This document shows, in pieces, positions 1-11,188 of a DNA stretch of 64,000 nucleotides. The stretch is from the NCBI GenBank assembly GCA_039602395.1, contig JBCNJP010000008.1:19297867-19361866 (forward strand). The letters run 5' to 3'. Origin of the DNA: Deinandra increscens subsp. villosa. Taxonomy: Eukaryota; Streptophyta; Magnoliopsida; Asterales; Asteraceae. Position numbers and translations under genes: made by a program. The notes under the pieces were generated by a model. The model was given only the letters and a program-made list of their open reading frames with translations, did not search any database and was not told where the DNA came from. Numbering within the stretch: the stretch's first letter is position 1; every line of letters starts with the position of its first letter.

Positions 1-2320
1 AACATTTCTTGGGAAAAGATTTGTTCACAAACCTCGGAGGTTGGTCTACGTACACATCTTCGTCAAGCTCACCATAGAGAAAGGCGGTTTTCACGTCCAA
101 CTGATAGACGATGATGTTCATTGACGCAGCATACGCCAAGAAAATCCGGATTGCCTCTAGACGAGCGACTGGAGCATAGACATCATCATAATCAATGCCA
201 TCAATTTGCTTATACCCTTTTACAACTAATCGGGCTTTATTCCTTATAATGATTCCACGGTCATCTCTTTTGTTCTTGAAAATCCATTTGACAGGAATGG
301 GTTCCAAACCTTCTGGCGGGTCCACCAAGTGCCAGACATTGAGCAGTTTGAACTGAAGAAGCTCTGTTTGCATAGCATCAATCCAATTTTCATCAAGAAG
401 GGCAGCAGCAACAGTAGTAGGCTCTTCTTGTGATATGAAACACGAAAATAGACATGTGTGCAGATCCTTTGTTTTACTCCTAGTGAGACGCACATCAACA
501 GGACCGATGATCTGACTAGTGGGATGATTCTTATGAATTCGAGTTTCTTCAACAGCAGGTGCTGGAATAGACGAGTCAAGATTCCCAATTTGAAGATCGT
601 CGCCTGGGGTCTCTCCAGTTTCAATTTCAGATATGACATCTGAATCTGACTCATGAGCTTCAGCTTCATTTCCAACAAAGTTTTCTGCCTCAGTTGTTGC
701 TTGTGCTGGTTCTGTCTCCACAATTACAGGCTCGAAAATCTGAACTGAAGGTTGATCAGGTAAAGAAGTTGTTATTGTCGCTTCAGTGACATCAGTTGAT
801 GGTGTTGACTGTTCTCCCCTTGATATCGTCGAAGTATCAACCGAATAGATGGAATCCAGGATAGACGAAGTAATTGGAGCAAACATATCAACAGAAGGAA
901 GAACTTCTTCATTTACTTGTTCAGCTTGATTTAACAAATTACCTGCAACATCAAACTCAAGCATGTTAAAAGTAGAAGAAAAAGTCTCAAGGTCATACAT
1001 GCTATCAGGAGCAGGATCTCTAGTATTCTGAGCATGCTCGTTAAAAGTAACGTTGCACGATTCAAGAATAACTTGAGTTCTTCTGTTAAACACTCGAAAT
1101 GCTGGAGAGCTCATCGAGTACCCAACAAAATAGCCTTCATCCGCCCGAGGGGCAAATTTAGCTAACTGTTACGACTGGATTAAAACAGTACAAGCGCATC
1201 CAAACGGTTTTAATCGTTTTAAGTTTGGTTTTTCTTTTGAAAACAGCTCGAAAGGCGTCTTGTTAGCATGTTTAACCAAGAGAGTTCTATTTAGAACATA
1301 GCAGGCTGTATTCACAGCTTCTGCCCAAAAAGACAATTTAAGATTGGAATCAGCAAGTAGAGTTCTGGCACACTCAATGATTGTTCTATTCTTCCGTTCT
1401 GCAACGCCATTTTGTTAAGGCGTGTACGGTGAACGGAACTGTCGAAATATGCCCTTTTCATTGCAGAAAGCTTCAAATGTCTGATTCTTGAATTCTGACC
1501 CATTGTCTGATCTGATGACTTTAACTCGCTCTTTGCACCGATTCTCAATCCGTGTTACAAAATCCTTCAGGATCTCAGCTGTCTCAGACTTCTCTCTCAG
1601 GAAGAACACCCACGAGTATCTGGAGTAATCGTCGTTAATAACCAAGCAGTACGACTTTCCCCCTAAACTGTAGACGTTCATTGGCCCGAAAAGGTCGAGA
1701 TGGAGTTGTTGAAGAATTGCCGTCGTTCTTCCAGGTGGCTTAGGCTTGTGAGATGTCTTGCGCTGCTTTCCTTTCAAACACGCCACACAGTTATCGGTAT
1801 GGATGAATTCCTTCTCCGGTACACCGACCACGTGTTTTCCTCTTACAAGGCGGTTCATGTTTCAAAAGTTCACATGTCCCATTCGCCTATGCCATAAAGT
1901 TGAGTCATCTTCCGAAGCCTTCGCCAAGAAACATGCCACTGAACCAGTCGGCCTTGCAGCAGACATATCTAAGGCGTACATATTCCCGTTTCGTTTTGCA
2001 CGAAATAGAATTTGATCTTCGGGAACCTTGAATCCCGGCTTCAGGATATAACACTCCTTATCATCAAATAACATCGGCATTTTGTGGTCGCAAATCTGCG
2101 ATACACTGAGCAAGTTGAACTTCAGATTAGAGACCAGATTCAATTTGTCAAACGAGATTTCTCCATTAGACAAGAGACCGTTTCCAATTATTCTACCACC
2201 ACGAACATCACCCCCAAAGGCAACAGAACCGCCATGAGTTATCGATTTGACATCAGATAGCAGGTCCTTGTTCCCTGTCATGTGCCTAGAGCAGCCACTG
2301 TCCAAGTAACATGTGTTCAT
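1..2320 (-). pseudogene. F pol: protease, integrase and N-terminal RT (partial, with stops)
   Basis: This is the copia pol polyprotein for cDNA synthesis and integration. The protease-like start has YLDSGCSRHMTG (about 2270-2315), followed by the GAG-pre-integrase motif LWHRRMGH near 1880. Integrase follows, with DLFGPM, VINDDYSRYSWVF and SDNGSEF (about 1415-1720). A linker rich in acidic residues leads to RT motifs KARLV and LDVKTAFLYG (near 90-240). The frame is interrupted by TGA at 1862-1864, TAA at 1415-1417 (where TPQQNG is expected, consistent with CAA to TAA) and TAA at 1169-1171. Otherwise it reads continuously to the window edge. RNaseH and any 3' ORF lie outside the window. Confidence 0.9.
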
Positions 2321-2360
2321 AGCACTCCGGGCCGTTCCCGGTACATGAAAAAGAAAGTGA

Positions 2361-4202
2361 TTAGTTCAAGGAAGGACACTGGCCAAATTGACTAGGAGCC
2401 CTCTTCTTAGGTGCTTTCGTGGCGTAGGGAGCAGTTGGTGCGTTCACAACAGCAGGAGAGGCAGATGGAGCAGCCTTGAATGTAGCAAATGGTCGAGGAG
2501 CCGTGACAAGTTGTTGAACCATGAGAGGCCGTGGAATGAACCCCGGCCTAGGTCGTGGCATCCAAGACCTAACAGGAAGAGTGTTTGGTGCAGCCATTCT
2601 CATTTGTTGTTGAACGTTTGGCCTGAACGTATTCACACTCCTACAAAGACCACGTGGCACATACGGGGCCTGATTTGGAATGTAGGGCTGATTTGGGTAG
2701 GACTGTTGAAACATGGTGTCAAGACGCTGATCCACGTAATCTTCCCCAAAATTCCCATAATACATTGGAGCCAATTGGTTTCCTTGCGTACCTACTTGCT
2801 GCTGTTGGTAGTAATGAGCAGGAGGCACTGAAGCATTGTTGAAGTCAGAGTATCCCGTATTGTAGACACAAACCCTGGCATCATGATGCGGGTTTCCACA
2901 GACAGAACACCCTCCATTCTTGACAGTACCCTTAGCAGGATTTGCAGCAGATTGTTCAACAGACTGAGGAGCCATTTGTTGAGGCTCATATGAGGTAACA
3001 CCTTCACCCTTTTCATTTTCAGCAACTGGCTTCTTCTTCCGTCTCCTAGTCTGTTTCTTCTTCCTTGGTGTAGTTTCATTCTCAGAAATGTTCAAAACAA
3101 CCTCACTTTGCTCAACCGACTGATACTGATCTTCATTATCATGTGGAACAGTGATAACTGAATCACTTTGAGGTCTTTTGTTCTTTGGATTCCCAGTCTT
3201 CACAAAAATCACAGATGAAGTACCAGCTTCATCGGGAGCAGCATGAACAGATGATTCCTTTTGCTTAAGAAATAATGGCTGAGGTAAACCTTGTGCAGCT
3301 GGAGATGTTGCGATTGGAACAGAAGCAGGAGGCCTTTTCTGAACAGATGTCACCTTACCATCGGTGATTGTAAGACCGGCTTGTGTGTGCATGACACTCT
3401 TACCATGTTTCAAAGCCATTTCTGCGAATGCCTTCGCAAAAGCATCATCATCTACAACTTGCTGCGAATCGAGTTTCACATTTTCAACACTCATTTTGGG
3501 CTTACGCCTCCGAACAGTTTTTGTCCTTTTAGGAGCTTCATTTGTTTTGAAAACATCAAAATTTTCATCAAACATAAATGATTGACCATTTGAGGCATTT
3601 TGAGTACAAACTTTTAGAAACTCAAATTCAGCAGCCTTTTGCACACACGCTTCAGAAACAAGCGAGTCAACAGAACTAACAGAGAAAGATTCAAAGTCAC
3701 CAAACTTCAAAGTTTCATCAATCGGCGGGAGCCCAGAGCCAGTTTCAGTGGCTGAGAGTTGGGCTTCCATCGATTGGATATCAGAAGCACTCGGAATCAT
3801 GCTTGGATCAATGAACTTAATATGACTTTTGGGGTTGATTTTAGTTAACTCAGGGATTGTCAAATAGTTATGATTAAGTGGATGTTCAGCTGCACTATCA
3901 CAAATTTCCCTTAAGAAACCCAAACCAGTTCTTAGCCGTGCCATGATGTCTTTAGCAACAGCATTACCCAAGTGACCAGGATTAAGTTTCATTAAATCAA
4001 TAGCTTCACGAGCTTTAGCATATTCATTTCTCAAAGAGGTTTGATTTTTCAAAAGATCCTCAATTTGAATTTTTAAAGTTGATTCTGTGTGCTTCATGAT
4101 TTCAATGTCATCTTGAAGTGACTTGATTTTCACAAGGAATTTTTCCTCATTTGCCTTGAGGATTTCAACCTGACTTTCGCTTTCAGCCGCCTTAGCATGC
4201 AA
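2361..4202 (-). CDS. F gag C-terminal extension with second zinc knuckle
   Basis: A long open frame of about 613 codons lies between gag and pol. It starts as a coiled coil (leucine/lysine/glutamate-rich, first about 90 residues). Long low-complexity stretches and basic runs such as RRRKKKP follow. A CCHC knuckle (CSVCGNPHHDARVC) lies near 2870-2920, and the C-terminus is rich in proline, glutamine and alanine. The frame continues from gag only after a -1 shift near 4205-4240, so the apparent first codon at 4202 (TTG) is unlikely to be a genuine start. It probably forms the C-terminal half of an extended Gag, as in Sirevirus-type elements. The frame ends at TAA before pol, which lies in another frame. 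Confidence 0.72.
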   Translation of the reverse strand: MHAKAAESESQVEILKANEEKFLVKIKSLQDDIEIMKHTESTLKIQIEDLLKNQTSLRNEYAKAREAIDLMKLNPGHLGNAVAKDIMARLRTGLGFLREICDSAAEHPLNHNYLTIPELTKINPKSHIKFIDPSMIPSASDIQSMEAQLSATETGSGLPPIDETLKFGDFESFSVSSVDSLVSEACVQKAAEFEFLKVCTQNASNGQSFMFDENFDVFKTNEAPKRTKTVRRRKPKMSVENVKLDSQQVVDDDAFAKAFAEMALKHGKSVMHTQAGLTITDGKVTSVQKRPPASVPIATSPAAQGLPQPLFLKQKESSVHAAPDEAGTSSVIFVKTGNPKNKRPQSDSVITVPHDNEDQYQSVEQSEVVLNISENETTPRKKKQTRRRKKKPVAENEKGEGVTSYEPQQMAPQSVEQSAANPAKGTVKNGGCSVCGNPHHDARVCVYNTGYSDFNNASVPPAHYYQQQQVGTQGNQLAPMYYGNFGEDYVDQRLDTMFQQSYPNQPYIPNQAPYVPRGLCRSVNTFRPNVQQQMRMAAPNTLPVRSWMPRPRPGFIPRPLMVQQLVTAPRPFATFKAAPSASPAVVNAPTAPYATKAPKKRAPSQFGQCPSLN

Positions 4203-4204
4203 TT

Positions 4205-5908
4205 CTAGATTGTATGTGCGGTATCTAGCGACAGTTTCAAGGCAGTGGCTGAACCAGCAGAGTGAGAACCAGCAGAGGGAGAATTTCCATCAAAATCTTC
4301 TTCAATACCCGCCATCAGACAGAAGTTGGTGGGGAAAAGATGGTCAAAAACAATAGACTTAGAGTTCTCTTTTCCGTCAGAATCCACCACTAGAGCGTAA
4401 TCAGGCTGGTTTACAGAATGAGATGGTGCTGAAGACGTCCAATTGTAGTTCCCATCCTCGAGAGATACCAAAGCTTTTCCAGTGCTATCAACTCTTTGTG
4501 CAGACGATGAGCTTGACGATCCTTGATGAGAGACATTAGAAGTGGTATGTTGTGGCTTCTGGTAGGAAGAGTTGCTTCCACCCGAGTTGACAGGAACATT
4601 CCAAGTTTTGGGATTAGGACATTCACGGGCGAAGTGACCAAGCTCCTGACAGTTGAAACACTGAGCTTTAGACTTATCAAAGCTGATGTTAGCATTGGAG
4701 GCAGGTTGAAACAGCTTCCTTCCAGTCTTTCTGAAGAACTTTCTTGTCCTGGCAGCAATCATTCCCATCTGCCACTTAATATCGATCTCTTCAAGATTAT
4801 CGGCAGAAATCTGGTCAAGATCTTCTTGACACACAGTCATAGTCTCAATGTTGCCTGACATCTGAGAGTTCATGCAAGCAAGGAAAGCATTACACAGATC
4901 TTGATCCATGTTAGTGGAGTTTGAAGAAACAGGAGCTGACGATTGACCATAATACCCAGAAGGTGGAGCTTGAACAAATGACACACTTGATGGTTGATGA
5001 GTTGCATGAGATACTTGAACTTCAGGCTGATTTGGAGTCGGAGTTGGAGTAGAGGCAGGAACAGGTACACTGGGACCAGAAGTTTGGGAAAACTGATGAC
5101 TATCCTCATACATGGCAGCAGCAAACGCAGCATTAGGAGCATTGGATGACGAACCCTTTGATGTCACATTGCCCATTAGTGACTTTCTTGTGCGTTCAAC
5201 TGCTCTAACCTCATAATCACGAACTTTATCAATCATGTCCATGTAATCAGCGTTGAGGAGATCAGTGCTGTCAATCAGATAGATGACATAGGAGGCAAAC
5301 TCTTGAGGAAAAGAGTGCAGAATCTTCCTTATGATGTCACCAGTATCTGGACGAATCTTCTTAGTGGTCATCTCAGTGATGATCCTGCAGAATCGTGTGA
5401 CATGTGTCTCAAACGACTCTCCAGGCTTGTGAGCAAAAGTATTGAAGGCGAGTTTGAGTTTCTCTAGCCTTCTCTCCTTGGTTGCTGGATTGCCCTCATA
5501 CTTCTTCTCTAGACCTTCCCAAATCTCATGTGCAGAAGTAGCATCCCGAAACTGATGCAACAGATCATCATTAATGGCCATCTTAATACAACCCAATGCA
5601 CGCCTATCAATTTTCAGCTGAGCATGTTCAGCTGGAGTTAGCTTGTCCAAGGGCTTTGGGAGCATCCTCTTCTTGGTGTTAGGAGGGTCAGCAACAGTAG
5701 CAACTGCAACGCCAGCAGCAGGTGTTGTAGCTTCTTCAACTTCAAACACAGCTGGACCAGTGAGAACTGAAGTGAGTATGTCAAAATCCAAATATTCCAG
5801 AAACAGTATGAACTTCCCCTTCCAGTCATCAAAGTCACTAGCACCCATGAGTCTTAGAGGGCGGTTGTTTCCTTGTATGACCGGAGTGAAATGATTTCCT
5901 TCAGACAT
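4205..5908 (-). CDS. F gag nucleocapsid/capsid protein
   Basis: The ORF has 567 codons and an ATG at 5908, the first ATG after the leader. The N-terminal half has the copia Gag (UBN2-type) pattern: DFDDWKGKF near residue 25, LKIDRRALGCIKMAI near 95, and a helix-rich core ending near residue 240. A serine/proline/glutamine linker follows. A CCHC zinc knuckle, CFNCQELGHFARECP, lies near residues 415-430 (about 4610-4665). Gag binds genomic RNA and assembles cytoplasmic virus-like particles. The ORF itself is intact. It ends at TAG 4205-4207 and the extension continues in another frame, so either a frameshift mutation or programmed frameshifting separates them. Confidence 0.9.
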   Translation of the reverse strand: MSEGNHFTPVIQGNNRPLRLMGASDFDDWKGKFILFLEYLDFDILTSVLTGPAVFEVEEATTPAAGVAVATVADPPNTKKRMLPKPLDKLTPAEHAQLKIDRRALGCIKMAINDDLLHQFRDATSAHEIWEGLEKKYEGNPATKERRLEKLKLAFNTFAHKPGESFETHVTRFCRIITEMTTKKIRPDTGDIIRKILHSFPQEFASYVIYLIDSTDLLNADYMDMIDKVRDYEVRAVERTRKSLMGNVTSKGSSSNAPNAAFAAAMYEDSHQFSQTSGPSVPVPASTPTPTPNQPEVQVSHATHQPSSVSFVQAPPSGYYGQSSAPVSSNSTNMDQDLCNAFLACMNSQMSGNIETMTVCQEDLDQISADNLEEIDIKWQMGMIAARTRKFFRKTGRKLFQPASNANISFDKSKAQCFNCQELGHFARECPNPKTWNVPVNSGGSNSSYQKPQHTTSNVSHQGSSSSSSAQRVDSTGKALVSLEDGNYNWTSSAPSHSVNQPDYALVVDSDGKENSKSIVFDHLFPTNFCLMAGIEEDFDGNSPSAGSHSAGSATALKLSLDTAHTI

Positions 5909-6660
5909 CTCAGATGAGACAGATGCAGAATTTCAGCAAGAGTTGCTAAAACGAGCCGAACGAAGAACAAGATCTCCAAATTGCTTGTAAACACGAAGAT
6001 TGCTTGAATTCACACAAATCCTGCAATCATAAACATTAATGGAGTAATTAAACACTAATATTTAGGTGTAAACAGCAAAAATTAAAAAATTCAAATTTTG
6101 GACTTAGTCAAAATTTTGAACAGCTTGTTCTCGAGCAAGTTCAAAATCAACAAAAATCAAAGTTCATAAAACTGATGATTGAGGGCATCTATAGATACGA
6201 AATGATGTTAGGATCAAAAGATACAACTAACACAATCCTCAAAAATCACTCTAAGTGACCGAAAATGGATCAAACAGTAGATTATGTGAAAAAGTTAAAG
6301 AATCTCGAAAAATGCTTAACAGATCTTCAATACTTGATGTTAAAGAGTGAAATCAGTGCCAATGATTTCGGTTTTAGCAGTCTAATACTCGATAATAATC
6401 AATTTCAGCAAAGAATCATCATAAAAACGAATTTGAAATTTTTTTCTCAAGAACAGTGAACAAAACGGCCGAACCATAAATTCACCGAATTCAAAAATTG
6501 ACTAATCAAACATGAAATAAACACAAATCTAAGCATGTTTTTGAGTTCCTAGAGTGATTTCTACCAAGAATCAACTCATAGATCTAGCAAAAACAACCAA
6601 AAATGATAACTCAAATGAGATTTCTTCATTTTTGAGAAAACTTCGAGAATGAAGAACAAG
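5909..6660 (-). other. F 5' leader between PBS and gag
   Basis: This is AT-rich untranslated leader of about 750 bp between the PBS and the gag ATG. No conserved ORF or structural RNA is recognisable. A short plus-strand open stretch at 6265-6459 has no protein-like features. Confidence 0.6.
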
Positions 6661-6672
6661 GCTCTGATACCA
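6661..6672 (-). promoter_or_regulatory. F primer-binding site (tRNA-iMet)
   Basis: The minus-strand TGGTATCAGAGC is complementary to the 3' end of plant initiator tRNA-Met. It lies two bases inside the LTR end (6675). This orients the element and fixes the internal boundary of the 5' LTR. Confidence 0.93.
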
Positions 6673-6674
6673 AT

Positions 6675-7438
6675 TGTTAGGACCTGATTTGAGCACAATG
6701 TTCTCATTCGATTTATCACACAGGTGCGGAAAACAAGTGTGATGATCAATCTTGGTTGATTTCACCCCATAGATCTCTGAAACTCAAGAACACGCACTAA
6801 ATACACCAAGAACACACACACAAAGGCTCTCTTGTAGAAAATAACCAGGAGGAACCCGTTTTAGGGTTTTCACTTTTGTATTTATACTACCAGAGAGCCT
6901 GGGATAAATAGAATGTTTGACACAAACCAATCATTGCCTAGAATTCAGCAAAATATTCTAACAGAATATGAAGTACGCTAAGAACAATAACAAGTTCGCT
7001 AGAACTTGATGAAGTACGCTAAGCATTAACATGTTCGCTAACAAGTTCGCCAGACACAAACAAGTCCGCTAACAAGTACGCTAAGCACAGATTAAGTACG
7101 CTAGGAACAAGTTAAGTGCGCTAGGAACAGATCAAGTTCGCTAGGAGCAAACCAAGTTCGCTAGGATAAATATCAATCAAGTACGCAAAGTATAACAAGT
7201 ACGCTAAGAGATAAATGACAAGTTCGCTAAGAGTTAATTAAGTCCGCTAAGTTCAATATACAAGAAGTTCGCTAAGGAGAAATACAAGTACGCTAACACT
7301 TAGTCAAAAACATCTTATATAATCAAAATCAAAGATAACAAAGTACATAATCAAAGTTAAGTACAAACCAAAGTAAAATTACAAATAAACATCAAAAAGA
7401 TAAATAGTTTGTGTTGCCAACATAAATAAGCTCTAACA
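6675..7438 (-). repeat. F 5' LTR (764 bp)
   Basis: The LTR is bounded by the short inverted repeat TGTTAG...CTAACA and directly abuts the PBS. A minus-strand TATAAATA (6879-6886) and a downstream GT-rich R/U5 give promoter-like order. The 3' end (U5) is recognisably related to the U5 ends of the LTRs of A (34380-34450) and B (11574-11640), all sharing a TTCCGCAC[TC][CT]GT-like core. The U3 half carries the word array listed separately. Confidence 0.88.
6965..7303 (-). repeat. F LTR U3 array of AAGTWCGCTAAG words
   Basis: About 17 copies of a 9-12 bp word occur here. On the plus strand it is AAGTACGCTA, AAGTTCGCTA or AAGTCCGCTA. Copies are separated by irregular spacers of roughly 5-25 bp, all in one orientation. 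On the element's own strand the word reads TAGCG[AT]ACTT and lies just upstream of the LTR TATA box, where enhancers would sit. Irregular spacing and word variation distinguish it from a simple tandem repeat. It resembles in position and partly in sequence the CTTAACGAYCTG arrays of element A. Confidence 0.8.
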
Positions 7439-7440
7439 CA

Positions 7441-9440
7441 TTGACACATTTACTTTGGTTTCTTCATCGATTTTGGGAACTATTTACTCAGCAGACCCTC
7501 CTGATCTAACATGGGGAAATCAGACGAGTGAGTCAGTGAATCTATGCAAAGAATCAACTTCATCTGCAACGCCTGATGAATCAGTAATTCCAGTGCCAGA
7601 TCCAGTTATTGTAGAAACAGAACCAGCACCTGCAGCAGTTCAGGGGGAAAACCAACATGGAAACTGCTCCTGAAGGTCATGATTCTGACTCTGAAGTTGA
7701 AGCTGAAATTGACACCAGTGAGGTCCCGGGAAATGATCTGCAAATTGGGAACCCTGAATCTACCATCGAAGACACCGTTTTTGAAGAGTTAAGGGTTCAT
7801 AAAATTCATCCAACAAGCCAGATTATAGGCCCCGTAGACAAAAGGATCACCCGGAGTCAAATAGAACATGCTAACTCGTGTCTCTTCTCATGCTTCATAT
7901 CGCAAGAAGAACCAACTTCAGTTGATGCTGCTCTTAAAGATGATAATTGGATTGAAGCCATGCAAGCAGAGTTACTTCAATTCAAATTGCTCAATGTTTG
8001 GCGACTTGTTGAAGCTCCAAAGGGTGTTGAACCCATACCGGTCAAGTGAATTTTTCAAGAACAAATGAGACAACCGTGGAATAATCATCAGAAAAAAAAG
8101 CTCGATTAGTAGTGAAAGGGTACATGCAAGAAGACGGCATCGATTATGACGAAGTTTATCCACCTGTCGATCGCTCGTCTAGAAGCCATTCGGATTATCT
8201 TAGCTTATGTTGCGTCTATGGACATCACGGTTTACCAACTTGATGTTGAGACTGCATTTCTTTTTGGCAAGCTGGATGAGGACGTGTACGTACAGCAACC
8301 TCCCGGATTTGTGAACAAGTCATTTCCAAACAAATGTTACAAACTTGACAAGGCCCTTTATGGTCTACACCAAGCCCCGAGGAAGTGGTACGAGACGTTG
8401 TCTACATATCTGCTGGAAAATGGGTATAAAAGGGATGTTATTGATCAGACTCTCTTCATTCGACACGTCGGGAAGGATATGCTTTTGGTTCAAGTATATG
8501 CTGACGATATCATCTTCGGGTCAACGAACGTGAATTTGTGTCATGCATTCGAGGACTTGATGAAGAAAAGGTTTGAGATGAGTGCCATGGGTGAATTAAC
8601 ATTTATCCTGGGAATTCAAGTGAAATAGTCACCAGATGGTATACTGATCAGCCAAGGGAAATATGTTAAAGAAATACTGAAGAAGTTCGGTTTTCACGAC
8701 TCTAAGGGATTCTCTACACCAGTGGAAACTCGTCACAGACTGAATACTGACGCTCAAGAAGTCTCAGTGGATGAGCACTTATACCGTTCGATGATCGGGT
8801 CTTTGATGTATTTAACGGCAAGTCGTCTCGATATCATGTTTGGAGTCTGCCTCTGTTCAAGATTTCAGAGCAAACCAAAGGAATCACATTTGACTGCGGT
8901 TAAGAGAATTTTCCGATACTTGAAGTTGAACCCCAACCGAGGGCTGTGGTATCCAAAACATTTGGCCTTCGATCTTAGAGCCTACTCGGATAGTGACTAT
9001 GTTGGTAGTCAACTGGATCAGAAGTCTACAACGGGTGGAGCTCAGTTTTTGGGAAAGGGACTCGTGTCATGGCAATGCAAGAAGCGAATTACGGTGTCTA
9101 TTACAACTGCAGAGGCGGAGTACATCGCTTCTGCATCCTGCTGCTCTCAAGTTATCTGGATCCAGAATCAATTGCTGGACTATGGTTAGAATTTCATGAT
9201 TACCCCTATACATATTGATAATACTGCTGCAATTTTTATAGTTAAAAATCTTGTTCAGCATTCTAAGACTAAGCATATAGAGATTAGACACCATTTTATT
9301 AGGGACTGTGCTGAGAAGAAACTAGTCACCTTAGTTCAGGTTGATTCAGAGAATTAGTTAGCTGACCTATTCACTAAGTCATTTGATATGTCTAGGTTTA
9401 ATTTTCTGGTTACCTCTATAGGAATGATCAACTTTGACTA
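7441..9440 (+). pseudogene. A pol remnant: linker, reverse transcriptase, RNaseH
   Basis: An acidic linker with IVETEPAPA and RITRSQIEHAN (7590-7870) leads into RT: WIEAMQAELLQFKLLNVW, ARLEAIRIILAYVAS, QLDVETAFLFGKL, ALYGLHQAPRKWYETL and the catalytic YADD (8497-8508). After a connection domain, RNaseH has AYSDSDYVGSQLDQKSTTG, TTAEAEYIA, and the downstream IEIRHHFIRD (about 8980-9300). The stops and shifts seen are a TGA after PIPVK with a frameshift near 8047-8165, TAG at 8626-8628, TAG at 9187-9189 and TAG near 9355. The enzyme is therefore dead, although every catalytic motif is still readable. The remnant ends with the conserved GMINFD motif. Confidence 0.93.
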
Positions 9441-9452
9441 GGACTAGAATTT

Positions 9453-9457
9453 CTTGC
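9453..9457. other. Target-site duplication of G, left copy (CTTGC)
   Basis: CTTGC immediately precedes LTR terminus TGAAGG and is repeated at 19448-19452 directly after the other LTR's CCAACA end. The pair shows that G inserted as a unit into A just downstream of RNaseH. Confidence 0.95.
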
Positions 9458-10386
9458 TGAAGGGTTTCGAACGGGTTTATCAAAGTCATATTAACCATTT
9501 TAATATGTAAAACGCAGCGGAATAAATTTACTTTCATGAAGTTATGTTATGTTAAAACCGATTTTAATATGCAAAGAGAAACCCGAACAAAAGAGGATCC
9601 AAATATAGAGTGTATGCTATCAAAATAAAACAGAACCATAGTGGGTTTTAGATATACCTTTCTTGAAACAAGAAAAACAAAAGGGAGATGAGGATCTTGA
9701 ATGACAAGCTCCGAAGACACGAAGCCTCAAGCTTGTATACCCACGAGCTTCTAACAAACACTTTTGTTGCTAGGATTTGTCTTAAAGATTCTTCTTTTCC
9801 TCTCGGACCTTTCCAAGCAATGAAGAACACTAGAAAGCACTTGTAAAATTCGGTTCTAGCAAGTAGAACACTTAGAGAGAGTGTATGTAGGTTGTAGTGT
9901 CTCAAGATTAATCAAGTAGGTGTTTTAAAGATGCATGGGCCGAATTTTGCCTTGGGAGGAGGAGAGAGAAACACCTTTTTGTGTCTTGCAAGTCTCTTAC
10001 ATGCAAAAAATGATTACTCTCTTTTCCCAAAACTTTCCCACCTATATTATGTTTTAAAAGACATAATAAAATGTCTTTTATTTTATATATGAAGTACCAT
10101 TACTTCAAATATAAAATACCCACTTAGTTATTTAATCCATTTAAGTAACTCCATAACTTGTACTCTCTAAAAATAAATCATCCATGTGACTTATTACTTT
10201 TAAGTGCCATAATTTAGAAACCATTTTCTAAATATATATTCAAGAGGTAATATTTATTTATATTATCATATCATAAATAAACATCACAAATGTTTGTCTA
10301 GCTCGTTATTGGGTATGACCCGACTTGGATCATAACGTACTAGCCACATCAGTCTAATATGTGTCTTGGGCAGACCGAGTCCAACA
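9458..10386 (-). repeat. G 3' LTR (929 bp)
   Basis: It matches 18519-19447 over its full length without indels. On the minus strand it starts TGTTGGACTC directly after the PPT and ends CCTTCA. Because its partner lies 9 kb away and the flanks carry CTTGC duplications, its identity as an LTR is secure. It contains no ORF of its own; short open stretches in it are chance. Confidence 0.95.
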
Positions 10387-10402
10387 ATCTCCCACTTGCT
10401 CA
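10387..10402 (-). promoter_or_regulatory. G polypurine tract
   Basis: The minus-strand sequence TGAGCAAGTGGGAGAT runs straight into the LTR start TGTTGG. This is the classic copia plus-strand primer position. Confidence 0.85.
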
Positions 10403-11188
10403 AGATTCATAGAAGATTGACGCAAGTAGTAAATACCGCCTAACAACGGTTTACTACCCCTAATACGTATGACGAAGTGCCATTCAATAACATCATTTCC
10501 CTCAAGTCCCTTACTTGAAAATGTTTTAGGTGAATCAATCATTTATCCTTTTGTCATAGATGTCATGTTAAATCCTGGAGACACAGAGTGATCATTCTCC
10601 GCTGATTTAACTTTATTACAGGCCTTAGACATCTAACTCTCAACGAATAAGAGGGACAAATCCCATCTCGACTACATACGTCTCTCACAATCACCTAGTA
10701 CTACACTTGAGCTTAGCCTTATGTACTGCCATGTTTCAGGACAACGAAGAACTAAGTCAAAGTACAATATTCGGTGAATATCAAGACCCGATATGTATCT
10801 CAGGTCAAAGGATACTATGATATTCGCCTTTACTCAAGATTACTTATGATCGATCACAAAGATTCCATGTGGTAAGTCTTGAGGGCGGGTCAGTCCAATA
10901 TTTGTATCCCACAAATATCTATGAACTTTGGCAGCATCCAATCGCTCTATATTCATATCGTATGAATATCCACCAATCCAAGTTCATAATAGTCTTGCCT
11001 TCATATTTGTTCCCACAAATATGACCGACTACGGACGTTTAGAATAATCAACTTATTCATGGATTTAAACATGCTAAAAAATCAAACACTACACAATTTA
11101 GATGAAAATACCATAATCATATAAATGTGTAAAAATAACAATCGTTCTGATATCTAAATACAAAACTAGACTAATTCCAATCACTAGA
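10403..11188 (-). other. G 3' untranslated region between RNaseH and PPT
   Basis: About 790 bp of non-coding sequence lies between the end of RNaseH and the PPT. I see no protein homology or repeat array. It includes palindromic bits such as ATATCGTATGAATAT and ATTTGTWYCCCACAAATAT-like stretches that may fold. Extended 3' regions of this size occur in some copia lineages. Confidence 0.55.

Larger units (their letters stand above)
1..7438 (-). mobile_element. Element F: SIRE-like Ty1/copia retrotransposon, 5' part
   Basis: On the minus strand the order is LTR (6675-7438), PBS, leader, gag, gag extension, protease, integrase and the first part of RT, which runs off the left edge. This is Ty1/copia order, with integrase before RT. 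The RT and linker resemble those of element A, so the two are members of one broad family. The LTR termini are TGTTAG and CTAACA. F lies inside A, because A's pol resumes at 7441. The 5-bp target duplication cannot be checked since the other end is outside the window; the candidate on this side is CATTG (7439-7443). Confidence 0.93.

Noticed and set aside
6965..7303. CRISPR-like array of short repeats (also 25160-25750 and 33705-34135)
   Set aside because: Words are 9-12 bp, degenerate and irregularly spaced, and lie in eukaryotic LTRs or promoter regions. CRISPR arrays need regular 23-47 bp repeats with uniform spacers and cas genes.
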